From Puccinia triticina (lineage: Eukaryota; Basidiomycota; Pucciniomycetes; Pucciniales; Pucciniaceae), in NCBI RefSeq assembly GCF_026914185.1, contig NC_070574.1, forward strand, positions 806,001-870,000: a DNA stretch of 64,000 bases, written 5' to 3'. Below, in pieces: positions 10,609-21,683 of the stretch. The position numbers and the translations under genes were made by a program. The notes beneath the pieces were generated by a model. The model did no database searches. It was given only the letters and a program-made list of their open reading frames with translations, and was not told where the DNA came from. Positions within the stretch are counted from its first letter, which is position 1; every line of letters starts with the position of its first letter.

Positions 10609-10836
10609 TGTTATGTCAAAATATGGTTTTATTTCTATTTATGTACTTTCTCATGCTGTCACATTCCTACATTAGCATATTTTCTATATTTATAGTTTCT
10701 CATGGTTTTATCTTTGCTCATCAACCCAAGTATGTATTTACATTTCACTATATATACCTTCACTCATTCGAAATATTATGTCCCTTGGGGGAGTTTTTCT
10801 ATCATCCACTTAGACTTCAGGATCCACAGCTTTACA
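10609..10836 (+). repeat. copia-A 5' LTR
   Basis: 228 bp, TG...CA ends, identical by eye to 16772-16999. A TATA-like ACTATATATACC lies at about 10749-10760. Confidence 0.92.
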
Positions 10837-10853
10837 GGTTATGAGCCCGCGCT
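10837..10853 (+). promoter_or_regulatory. copia-A primer-binding site (initiator tRNA half-molecule type)
   Basis: GGTTATGAGCCC directly after the LTR is complementary to the anticodon stem-loop of fungal initiator tRNA-Met (GGGCTCATAACC) rather than to a tRNA 3' end. Priming by a cleaved initiator tRNA is known for Drosophila copia and many fungal copia elements. Confidence 0.65.
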
Positions 10854-11033
10854 GTGACCAGCGGGGTTTTTCCTTTCGATCCGATCCTATCTTCATCCTT
10901 TCGTGAAGATATTCAAGTCCTCTAAAGTTTCATCCTTCCGTGAAGCTTAAATCCCCACACATAGCTCTATAAACACATTTAGTTTTTTGACTCCGCCAAA
11001 TCACCCATCCGTGTTTGCCGGATTTTCAAGTTT

Positions 11034-11973
11034 ATGGTTAATACACGTTCCGATCGTCCAGACCTTGTTACTCCAGACTTCACTGCTCGAGTAACACCCC
11101 CTCGACGCCCTCTACCTTCCATCCCCGAAGCGTCTTTCGACTCTAATCCCTTTATATCCGCCAACTCTTCACTCTTGTCCGATACCATGTCTCAAGATAA
11201 CTCCAATATCCCTTTCCCTTCTTCCTCCGTCAACCCCATTCAATCCGATCATCCTCAGCCAGGAGAACAGTCCGACAACGAGCAGAAATCATCTGAATCT
11301 CTTGATACCATACTTGCTCGAGAACTTGAGAAGTCTGGCCTAGGCGGCATCGACGACAACTTGCTCAAAGTGCTCCTGATCCGAAATCTCACCAACACCA
11401 ACCAGACCATCGCGACGGCTTCAACCACTCAAGTCGCGAGTCAACTTCGTTGGCATCAACTCGGCAAGTCGGTCGAACCTCAGTTGTCACTGGACGGGAC
11501 CAACTTTCCTCTGTGGTTGGCTGCGATCATCAACACTGTCAAAGGCGTCACTCAGAATGCAAATTTTTTCGAGACGGACACTTCGGCCACGGACCCGGCA
11601 ACTTCGGACGGTATTCTGGCGCTTCTTCAACATTCGATCGATCCGGCGCTGCGCTCTTCCCTCAACGGGTTGACAGCGTATGGGGCCTACAAGTCTTTGA
11701 AGGGGCGATTTGCTGGCACCTCCTGGTCTCTCCTCCTAAGGCGTTGGTCTGACATTGCACAGGCCCCAGATGCATCAGACTCGCTATCGTTCAGCTGTGA
11801 GGCTTTAAAGCGGAGCTGGTACGATCTGGATGAGAGGCTGGGGGGATTGACTAAAGATAAGTTATTATCTTTGTCTTTCCACTCCACCGCCCACCGCTAT
11901 CAGCAAACCATCGCTGATTCCATGGATGCCCGGTGTGGTGATCCAGATCTGTTGCGCGCAACAAAACTGCCAA
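11034..11973 (+). pseudogene. copia-A Gag, interrupted
   Basis: Starts at ATG 11034 and has a disordered Ser/Pro N-terminus, then a copia gag core with LDGTNFPLWLAAI and a downstream helical region ending LLRATK. At about 11966 the coding sequence is broken by a roughly 980-bp insertion; the frame then runs into unrelated residues and stops at 12008. The continuation of the gag resumes at about 12953 (DCQPIPKEFSHRIAI, SPEEILQMATRLHQSA). Confidence 0.8.
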
Positions 11974-12955
11974 AACCTCAACTCACAGCCTACAATACTA
12001 GCATATGATAGAATATTATTAGAGAAATAGATTCTAAATACAAACTTAACCCTAGTCACTCACTTCAACTACCCAGCTAGCTCTTTTAGTTTAGAAGTTA
12101 GTTACAATTATAGGTTTAGTACAGGCCATACCCAGGTGGAAATTCATATAAATCATAAAAGGCATGCATATATAGAAGAGTATAGTTAGATTTACTAGTT
12201 AGGCAGGCCTCCACTATTAGCTACAGATCACCTCACGCAACCTGCGCGTTGGAAACTGCATCGACTAGGCCTCCACTCAACAACTCAACAGATTTGCACG
12301 GACCTTACATCGATGCATGCGGTCAGAAAGCCTCCACTTTGGCAGTGCAACCAACCTAGGTGGACTTTGCCTTAAAAAGTACAAATCACACATGGTCATG
12401 CGGAACATCGGTTTAAGTTATGCACCCCTGGCAGAAGCAGTGCAATCCACAGGGTCACCACCAGCAGAAATGCCTCAAGTGCAGCCCTCACCAGCAAAAA
12501 TAACTCAGAAAAGAATATATAAGGAGGCCCTCCTCCCACCATTTTTCCATCATCACCCAGGCACCCCAGCTCAGTGGTCACCAGTCATCATTTTGCCATC
12601 ATCACGGAAGACACAGTCATCATACATTAACATAGAAATCCCATACCACACTCCATCATCATTTCCCTCTGCTGAAACCATTAAAAACCCAACAAAACAT
12701 ATTCTCACTTGATTATATTCTTTGCCCATCTTGCCATATAGAGGTTGTATACGCACCTTGTACTTGTTAAAACTGATCTAGGTCTGATAGAGACTACTAC
12801 ATACAAGTTTTCTCCATCATAAAGTCACGCCACAACAATAAATAAATTTGTTGTCAGAATTCTGTGTAGTATAATAGAGGGGCAGGTCTTTCAAACCACC
12901 CGTAACAGTAGTATTACTTAGCTGGAATATCATATTGTTATTTCCCCCTCAAAGG
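11974..12955. mobile_element. unclassified insertion inside copia-A gag
   Basis: About 980 bp without coding features separates two parts of one gag frame. Both edges carry ACTGCCAA (11966-11973 and 12956-12963), and the right edge also has CAAAGG before it, so the target duplication may be 4, 8 or about 14 bp depending on where the ends are placed. I see no clear terminal inverted repeats or poly(A). The superfamily is unknown. Confidence 0.55.
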
Positions 12956-15900
12956 ACTGCCAACCCATCCCAAAGGAGTTCTCACACCGGATTGCAATCA
13001 AACCGGATTTCGAGATCAGCCCGGAGGAGATTCTACAAATGGCGACCCGGCTCCATCAATCGGCATCGGCTTTGGGGACAGCCTTGGCAATGGCAATGTC
13101 GTCCCAGGGTTATCGTGGCGGACATTCCGGCTCATTCCGCGGTACTCGCGGGCGCGGTGGTTTTCGAGGATCACGGGGTGTGCCCAGGCATTCGGGTCAA
13201 GGAGGCCAGTCGACGTCGACTTCTTCGGTCCCTCCTCCGGACGAATGGGCCAAGCAGCACCTCACGGCCGATTTTCCCTGCAATGTTTGCTGGGAGTGGG
13301 GACACTGGGCGCCGGACTGCCCACGTGTGAAGAGCAACTTACCGCCGCTGGAAGATCCTCGCAAGAAGAATCCGCCGTGGAGGCCAAAGAAATCTAACGT
13401 CATCTCTGGACGTCTCATCACCCAGTCAGGCAAGCTCGCATCTATTTCGGCACCACCTGAAAACCCGGAGGACCCTCTGTGTGACACTGGCGCTACCCAC
13501 CATGTAACGTCACACCCATCATTTTTTGTCACTCTCCGCCCGGCTAATTTACGGCTGCGTGTCGCTTCTCAAGACCGCATTCCCGTAGATGGCATTGGGG
13601 ATGCCGTGATTCCGACGCGTTTTGGCGAATTACATCTGAAAAATGTACTGCTTGTTCCGAGGATCTCTGGGACCGTTATTTCCATTGGGTTTTTTGATAG
13701 GTGGGACGGAAAGGTGGATTTTGTCGACGGTCGTTTTATACTCAATCAGCACGATCGAAAATTTTCAACATATATCAATCAATACCGATGGTTCATTCCA
13801 TCTCCTTCATCGTCTGCTTCCCTAAAGTCTTGTTATCTTTCTCCCCATCTTTCATCCATCTCCGCTTCCAGTCTGTGGCATGCTCGACTCGGTCACATCG
13901 CCGTCCGGTTCTTCAATCAAACTATCAATTGCCAGTGTGTTTCCGGTATTCCAATGAAGAAACTATCCCTCCCAAAAACCAAATGTCATTCTTGTTCTCT
14001 TTCGAAAAGCACACATACTCCTGTTCAGTCCCCTTCACGTGAGCTAGCAGATGCACCTGGTGACATTGTTGCCATAGATTTGGTTGGCCCTTTTCCTGAG
14101 GCCCTCAATGGCAGTACCTACGGATTGGTGATACATGATATCTTCTCGCGGATGACATTGGTTGTTGGTTTAAAGAGCAAGGCATCGGCTGGCAAGGCGG
14201 TATCAGACTGGATTCTCGACTTCAATCGACTCACCCTGCACCGAGTGAAGACCATCCGCTCGGACAATGCCGGCGAGTTAACGTCAAATAAATTTAACAA
14301 GTTTCTCAAAGACAACGACATTGGCCATGAGTTGAGCGTTCCCTATGAACATCATCAAAATGGAAATGTCAAACGGACAAATCGGACTCTTTTGGATATG
14401 GCGAGGACCTTTTTAATACACGCTAAGTTGCCTAACTCCCTTTGGTTTTTGGCTTTCAAGCAATCAGCGTACATTTTCAACCGCATTGTCCACACTGGTG
14501 CTGAAAAATCTCCTTATGAACTTTTGCTGAAGAAAAAGCCATCTCTCGATATGGTTCGGGTATTTGGTTGTCGTGCTTATCTCCATGACATAAATTACCC
14601 AAAGCAATTTGTCCCACGGTCGACGGCTCTCATTCACGTCGGTGTTCTCGATGACTCGCATGGATGGCTCTTGTGGAACCCAAACTCGAAGAAGCTCGAA
14701 CGTGGCGCCTCAGTAATCTTTCATGAAGATGATCTCCCGTCCCAGATGACTAACTCAGGGTCAGTCAACGCAGTTCTCAACTCAATCCGTGTTGATCGCC
14801 TAGGGGATTTCAGTGAGCTACGAGAATTGGAGTTTCAGGATGCGGTTTTGGAGTCCGCAGTTTTGGAATCATCTTTCACGTCAGATGCTCCGTTTACCTA
14901 TCAGCAAGCAATCAACTCGACGCTACGGGCCGAATGGAAGGCCGCAATCGATGCGGAGGTAGGAATGATGGTTGATCTCTGAGTTTGGGAGGAGGTCCCC
15001 GAGGCAGAGGCCAGAGACATCCTCACATGCCGATGGGTCTTTGCACTTAAGCGGACTCAGGAGGGACAGATCTCAAAGTTCAAGGCACGGATCGTGGGCC
15101 AAGGTTTCAAACAAATTCACGGCAGGAATTTTGGCGACACCTTCGCGCCAACCCCGACGTTTCCTGCGCTGCGGATCCTACTGGCAATGGCGTCGCGGCT
15201 CCGCTGGCCTGTGGCTTCTTTCGACGTCAAAAGCGCTTTTTTGCACAGTGATATTGACCATGAGGTTTTTATTCGTCCTCTGCCAGGTGTAAAAGCCAAA
15301 CCAGGTTGTGTCCTCAAGCTCCGGAAGGCACTGTACGGAACGCGCCAGGCGGCACGATGTTGGTGGCTACATCTGAAGTCACAATTGGAGAAGATTGGAT
15401 TTTTCCCGGCCCTCAAGGACCAGTCGACATACGTCTATCGATCCGGAGCTGACATGGTGTATCTATGGGTACATGTAGATGATGGCCTGTTCACGGCTAG
15501 TTTGCAGTCGCTATTGGAGTCTCTAAAAGATTGTTTGTCTTCGGTGCTCGACCTAAAATGGGATTCATCCCTATCTAGCATTGTTGGCCTCCGGGTGCGA
15601 GAGGTGAAAGGCGGTTTCACCATTGATCAACCAATGTTGATCAAAAAAATCATTTCTATGCAGCAATCCTCCATCAAGACTCGCACTCCTATCGCCTCAA
15701 CCAACCTTCAATCAAATCCTTCGGACGGTTCAATGGATATTGAATACCTCTCCCGTGTTGGCTGTCTGCTTTATCTAGCCGCAGGTTCGCGACCAGACAT
15801 CACTTTCACAGTGAATTTCCTTGCTAGGTTCTCCATGGTACCGGATGAATCGCACTGGGAGGCTCTTGATCACCTTATCTCATATATCCGCTACAGTGCT

Positions 15901-16509
15901 AATCTTGCACTGCCAATTGTCGCTTCCCGCCCCCTCAACAATGGTATTACCACTTACGTCGACGCCAACTGGGGTGGCGAGGCATCTCGCTCAGTACACG
16001 GATTCATCTCGACTGTATGGGGGGCGCCTGTTTTGTGGTCTTCCAAAAGACAGACGTGTGTGGCGCGATCCACATGCCAGGCGGAATATATGGTGCTGTC
16101 TTTTGCTTCAAAGGACACCTGTGTATTATCGTAAATCATCTCTCATTTTTTTGACCTTCCTCCTCCGTTGATGCTTTGCGACAACAAGGCCGCCGTTCAA
16201 ATCAGCTCGGATTGTCGCACTCGAAAGGAACACCGCCATGTGGATCGAGAGTTCCATATCATCAATGAACTTCTTTATCTGAAGAAGGTCCGCCTCGAGT
16301 GGATTTCCACCGACAACCAATTGGCCGATATCTTCACCAAGGCTCTTGGGTGGCGGAAAGTTTCGGAGTTTTTAGCGGCAGTCGGATTGCGTTTGCAATC
16401 CTCCACATTGGCAAGTAAAGGGGGGGAAGTATGCGCTGGCTGCGATGAACATGCACCCCCCGCATCTGTTCGTCTCCCTTCAGGACCCCAAACAGGTGTC
16501 GGCGACTGA
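12956..16509 (+). pseudogene. copia-A Gag C-terminus and Pol, two in-frame stops
   Basis: One frame (reading as ATG 13039) runs through an RG-rich stretch, a zinc knuckle CNVCWEWGHWAPDC (about 13279-13322), protease CDTGATHHV (about 13480), GAG-pre-integrase (LWHARLGH, CHSCSLSKS), integrase (AIDLVGPF, then IRSDNAGE), reverse transcriptase (SFDVKSAFLH about 15220; HVDDGLF about 15470), RNase H (YVDANWGG; AEYMVLS) to 16509. Stops interrupt it at 14980 (TGA) and 16132 (TAA) without a frame change. At the position of the third integrase catalytic residue, 36 residues after the second Asp, lysine replaces glutamate (NGNVKRTNRT). The element therefore cannot integrate on its own. Confidence 0.9.
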
Positions 16510-16771
16510 TTGGTTCTTTGGATGCTAACCATATACATCTTATATTGTGCAGATCTCGGCGGGGCGTTGTCATCGACTGGAATTTTTTACTGTCTCTCTT
16601 TCCAATCAGTTTTCCTATCTTCTCTCACTTTTATTATACTTTAATTTCATCACCTATTCCTTGTCTCTTTGTTTTATATTTTTTATTTTTGTACTCATTT
16701 ATTTCTGATTATTTTATATTTCTTCCATTGTTGTGTCTTTTCTGTTTTTCCGTGGTTGATGAGGGGGGGAG

Positions 16772-16999
16772 TGTTATGTCAAAATATGGTTTTATTTCTA
16801 TTTATGTACTTTCTCATGCTGTCACATTCCTACATTAGCATATTTTCTATATTTATAGTTTCTCATGGTTTTATCTTTGCTCATCAACCCAAGTATGTAT
16901 TTACATTTCACTATATATACCTTCACTCATTCGAAATATTATGTCCCTTGGGGGAGTTTTTCTATCATCCACTTAGACTTCAGGATCCACAGCTTTACA
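16772..16999 (+). repeat. copia-A 3' LTR
   Basis: 228 bp, identical by eye to the 5' LTR; preceded by the polypurine tract GAGGGGGGGAG and followed by the target duplication CCCTC. Confidence 0.92.
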
Positions 17000-17004
17000 C
17001 CCTC

Positions 17005-17215
17005 CGTCCATGGAGGCTGCTAAGTGGGCAGACCTGAGAGATCGGAGCTGGGTGGCGCACAGACCGCGAGAAGCAAGCTGTCATGCAGATCGCGACTACA
17101 CGCCAGAGAGACTCTAATAAGAGTCCCCAGCGGAGGGAGAGACACGCTCCTCACGTGTTCCCTCCCCTTAGATCTCCCCTCGCCCACTTCTAGCGCTCGC
17201 CATTTTCTTTAGGCA
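17005..17215 (+). repeat. Ngaro A1 repeat (right part; left part 10571-10608)
   Basis: Matches A2 (23085-23333) almost base for base once copia-A is removed. It begins ATTGCGGGGGTGC (10571) and ends CTTTAGGCA (17215). Confidence 0.85.
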
Positions 17216-17958
17216 TAGTTCTCGCATATCTGCATTGATAAAAGTCCAACAATTCGTAGAACCATAGTTTTCCATCTTCGCGACTCAACTAGAAACATAG
17301 TTTTCCATCCTCATAGATCAGCCAACAGGTATTTACCACAAGGTTACTTGATCATATCCCGTTTTTGTCCGCAAACCAGAAGGTCTCAGTCACCACAAGG
17401 TTGGAGAAGCACAAGCCTATCCGAACCAACAGGCCTCTATCGCCACAAGGTTCAAATGTTTCACACAAATTTGTTATGAGCCGACATCTCTCATTCTGCA
17501 TAAACGCATGAATATCGTTCTGACTCATTGATGTTACTGTGACCAAGCAGACTTCAATTACGCGTTCAGCTCTAAAACGATCTACGACAGAACCCTTTCT
17601 CTAGCCGTCTACGTCACAAGCCGTTTACGGCAAAAGACCTGTACTTCATATTTACTCTGTGATCATAAGGACATCCACGCCAAAAGATCTAAGTAGGTTG
17701 ATTGATATCGAGTTTCATCTCCTGACTGTATTAGAGCTGATGATTCTGGCTTGGGGGCTTCGACGTAAATTTATTTAGCACGTGAAGTTTATCATTCCAA
17801 CAATAGTGAATACTTTTGAAGGTTCTAGATTCATAAGACCCCATTAAATTATTGTGAGGTGGCTCAGGTTTCCTTTCTTTGCGTACTGCACGCATAAGGC
17901 AACTCAATGCTGATATAAAGCTAGTTGCTATACGCCCATTTTATTAGCGCATAGAAAA
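17216..17958 (+). other. Ngaro leader
   Basis: Non-coding leader between A1 and the gag start. It contains three loosely repeated units around CACAAGGTT (near 17337, 17395 and 17446). No gene seen. Confidence 0.5.
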
Positions 17959-19621
17959 ATGGTCGAAAAGAACGTTACCAGGGCGTTAGCAGCGAAGCGA
18001 GTCAATGAAAACACGCGTAGAGAAGACTCAGCTGTGGCAGAATCGCTTCTTACGCCTGCTGCAACCCTTAAAGCAGCATCTCAAACCACCGGGGAGAAAG
18101 ATTGTGCTGTAGAGGAGAACATAGGTTCCCCAGAAGAGGAGGGAGATCAAGGGGACGAAGGTAAGTTAAGATTGCAATTATTAGAAGTTTCAATCACAAT
18201 CCTTGGGGATGCATGTTTATTTGGTTGCATTCACATAACAGCGGACAGAATTTTAGATGTTGATTCTATCATCTCGGTACCAAGATTGTCTAAGGAGACG
18301 GTGAAAGACGTGCTAAAGGCGACCAACATGCCTCCACCGGCTATAGAGGTGTCTTCAGATTTGGAAGAAGAACGCGCACATTTATGGGCGAAGGTGAAAG
18401 AAGCGCAGTCCGCCGGCGATAAGATTTTATGCAAGTATCTATCTAACATGTTGGCCGCGATGGATGAGCCCGTCGGACCAGTTTCCAAGCCTCCTGTTTT
18501 GCGAACGGTGTCGGCAACTCCAGTCCTTTTAAACGGTGAAACCGGATGTCGTTCCTAAATCCATAGCGACTGAGCGCGAACACGGTTTGATTCATGCGGT
18601 GGGAGCAGTTTCGAGTCATCACGACGTGGGGTTCACCCCCTATTTTGACGAGAATATTAAAGCTTTGAAAGCTCCAATCCCGTTAACTATTTTCAATAAC
18701 GGTGAGTAATTTATGAAGACACATTTACATTGGAAATTCGCATATTTATGGCTGTTGGGTATCACATATTGGAAGAAACGCACTATCAAGGCACATATCA
18801 CTTTCAGGCATGTCAGATCCGCTGAAACTGAGCGGGCTTATAAAGGTCTGGCCTACGCGTCCGAGTGGACTGAAACTCATTCCGATTGGACGATCAACCA
18901 TTGAAATTTTTATCTAACTTTGCGCGATGTCTACGGCATGGGTCTCTTTGCAGCAAGGTTGTTGACGCACAAAGAACACTGTGACGTCATTGCTCAAAGC
19001 GGATACGGATTCATGACCGCTTTACGGTACAATATGGCGATTCGCGACTCGGCCTTCGCGCACAGGATCGCGTCTGACGAAGGGTCCGCCATTCAAGACA
19101 TTTCGGTTCGTCAACAAACACTCATCGAGGAGGTTTACACTGTGGTTAGGACTTTTGGGGAAGCGGGGTGGAAAGAGAATAAATACGCCCCAGGTCAAGA
19201 ATACTCCTATGCGGATCCTGAAGTTGGTGTCGCACATCTCATGGTCCCTTCACCTATCCCAAGTGGTTTTGACCGCCACCAATCATATTTTCAAGGTTTC
19301 CATCAACACCACACCCCAATGTACGGCGCGGCGCAACACTATCATCACAACACAGATCAGTTTTACGATTCGCCGACGTATCCCCATTGCAGACGTCAAT
19401 CAAACCAGTTTAGGGGCCGAGGTTTTAGAGATCAAAACAAGCACGCGTCAGGCAGTAACTCTTATCATCAACCGACTCCGTATGCGCCGTTCGACTCGAG
19501 AAAATGCAATAAAGGATATCAAGGTTCTAACTTCTCGGTCGAAGGGTTTGTGGAACGTCGACATGGGAGAGGCGGAGGAAATGGTCAGGGTAACGGGCCA
19601 GCTGTCAACCAAAAGAAGTAG
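17959..19621 (+). pseudogene. Ngaro Gag-like protein, broken
   Basis: Begins at ATG 17959 with an acidic segment (PEEEGDQGDEG), an 81-bp intron 18161-18241 (GTAAGT...ACAG) and continues to about 18530, where the frame shifts: the next coding segment (HAVGAVSSHHDVGF, PYFDENIKALKAPIPL) is in a different frame from the stop at 18556. After a second intron starting at 18702 (GTGAGT) the protein resumes with VRSAETERAYKGLAYASEW, has an in-frame TGA at 18902, then TLRDVYGMGLFAARLLTHKEHC and a His/Gln/Arg-rich tail ending at 19621. The His- and Gly/Arg-rich tail may bind nucleic acid. Gag should form the intracellular particle; this copy cannot make it intact. Confidence 0.75.
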
Positions 19622-19950
19622 GTTGTACATTGCTTGTTCTTCACGCTACGAGTACATGTCTCGCGGCACCTTTCTGGATTTTTCTTAAAAGCGGAGGTTT
19701 CCTTTTCCTCGTTTCGACCGCTTCTCAATGGAGAGGGTCTGGAGTGTGCTTATCGAACAATAGGGCAAGACATTTTGCTTGTCCTGCCTGTATCTATCAT
19801 ATTTAGGCTTCAGAGACTTTTTTTCCTTGCGGTTTCAAACCTGTTTTGGCTTTTTCTTTCGTGATCTTTGTTTTTTGACGGTATGTTTTGTTTAATCCCT
19901 TGCCATGTGTCTTGTGAAGAACACATTGGCCTTTAGCAGTATCATGCAAA

Positions 19951-21505
19951 ATGAACGTCCCTGAATGGGAAAAAGCGTTAAAAACCGCGGGTCTCCTGCC
20001 AGAATTAGAGGGAATTATTACAGGTTTCAAGGAGGGGTTTGATCAAGGCATTCCGGATCATGTCGTCGGAGTTATGAGGTGGTTCACTCCTGAGAATCAC
20101 AGCTCGGCGATTGAGGCACGGGAAAAGATTCAAAAGTCAATAAGTGAAGAGGTGTCAGCGTCCCAAATGTTTGGACCCTTTACGCACGAGGAGGTTGCAA
20201 GGATATTTCCTTTCTTCAGGACCAGTCCTTTAGGTTCGGTGGTAAACGCAGACGGGAAGATGAGGCCAATCAACAACCTCTCCTTCCCACAAAACGACGC
20301 AGAAATACCTTCGGTAAACTCTTTCGTCGACAAGACGGACTTCAAGACAACGTGGGACAATTTCAAGATCGTCGCGAATTTCTTTAAGTCCAATCAAGGA
20401 CCTTGGAGCCTAGCCATTTTCGACTGGGAAAAGGCCTACAGGCAGATCCCTACGGCCCCTAGGCAATGGCCATTCTTAATGGTGAAGGATTTGGAAGGAC
20501 ACCTGTACCTCAACACGCGTATCACTTTCGGGGGTGTAGCGGGTTGCAGTTCTTTTGGGAAACCGGCAGACGCCTGGAAGCGCTTGATGGAATCCGAGTT
20601 CGACGTTGTGAAGGTTTTCAGATGGGTTGACGACAATTTATTTGTTAAGCTCCCTACTTCGCAGTGCAAAATCACAGACATCGTAGAACGGTCGTTGATT
20701 CTAGGCGTGGCAACAAATAAAGATAAATGTTCTGAATTCGCAGATGAACAAAAATACATTGGTTTTATCTCAAACAGCGCAGACGGCACGGTACGCCTCC
20801 CAGAGGCTAAATTGACAGAACGAATAAGTCAAATCAAGTTTTTCCTAGAGCCAGGCGGTGCGTTTTGTTTCAACGAGGTGGAAATACTAGCCGGCCGTCT
20901 TAACCACGTTTCTTTGGTTGACTCAATGGAAGAGATTCTGGGCCCAGCGGTCAATTCCCAAGGACGTAAAAACCGACTTAGAATTTTGGCTTGACACTCT
21001 GTCGGATTTCACCTGCACTCGACTTATTCCCGTGTCAAAGGAAGTTGAGATCAGCTGGGTCGGCGACGCCTTGACTAGTTTCGGGATCGGCGTTATCATT
21101 GGGCATCGCTGGTGTCAACTTAGGTTGAAGGAATGCTGGCGGGGGCCCAAGCCACACAGGACTATCGCATGGGCAGAGACAGTCGCCATTCGTATTGGTA
21201 TCCTCATGTTGCAAGAGCTGGACTGGGTAGTCAGGGGAACAAATTTCATCGTTTGGACTGACAACACGACAACGGAAAGCGTCCTGACTTCAAGGAAATC
21301 GAGGGACATCCACGTGAATGAGGAGTGGAAAATGATACAAGCACTCCTGGTGAAAGTTCAACTAGATGTGACTCCTAAACGGGTCGTATCGAAGGAGAAC
21401 ACCGCGGATGGCTTGTCACGAGGCGTGCAGGGTCCACACAAGGCACAGGACAGGGTCTGGTTCCTGATCCCGGAGGACTTGACACCTGTACTTTTCCATG
21501 CTTAA
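19951..21505 (+). pseudogene. Ngaro reverse transcriptase / RNase H, one frameshift
   Basis: The RT starts at ATG 19951. Recognisable segments are GKMRPINNLSFP, LAIFDWEKAYRQIP (first catalytic Asp, about 20420), and FRWVDDNLFVK (catalytic pair, about 20620-20650), typical of DIRS/Ngaro RT. The frame changes by one near 20920-20945, after which FWAQRSIPKDVKTDLEFWL leads into RNase H with WVGDALTSFG, AWAETVAIR, VWTDNTTTESV and the late segment TADGLSRGV. It ends at 21505, 112 bp before the open frame of the recombinase region. Confidence 0.88.
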
Positions 21506-21683
21506 GAGCTGATAGCTTGAATATTGCTATCCTTTTTTAATTTTTCTCCTCCTCCCCGTTCCACGGCCGCCACACCCAACGAGTTCTTTTCCCTCACTAC
21601 GTGCCCCTCGACATGTTGTGATTGTATCCCATTTTTTACCTAAAGACCTTTGTACCATCTCTTCTTCTTCTCACCTTCCCGCG

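Larger units (their letters stand above)
10604..17004 (+). mobile_element. Ty1/copia element copia-A with target duplication
   Basis: Complete 6391-bp element (10609-16999) with 228-bp LTRs at 10609-10836 and 16772-16999 that look identical by eye (TGTTATGTC...GCTTTACA; TATATATA box inside). The 5-bp target duplication CCCTC flanks it (10604-10608 and 17000-17004). The uninterrupted target is visible in A2 at about 23114-23126. The primer-binding site starts at 10837 (GGTTATGAGCCC) and the polypurine tract is 16761-16771 (GAGGGGGGGAG). Internally the gag is interrupted by a roughly 980-bp insertion and the pol has two in-frame stops. Confidence 0.93.

Noticed and set aside
17024..17212. Short open frame repeated at 23142-23330
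   Set aside because: It is the Ngaro A repeat in two copies and has no protein features.
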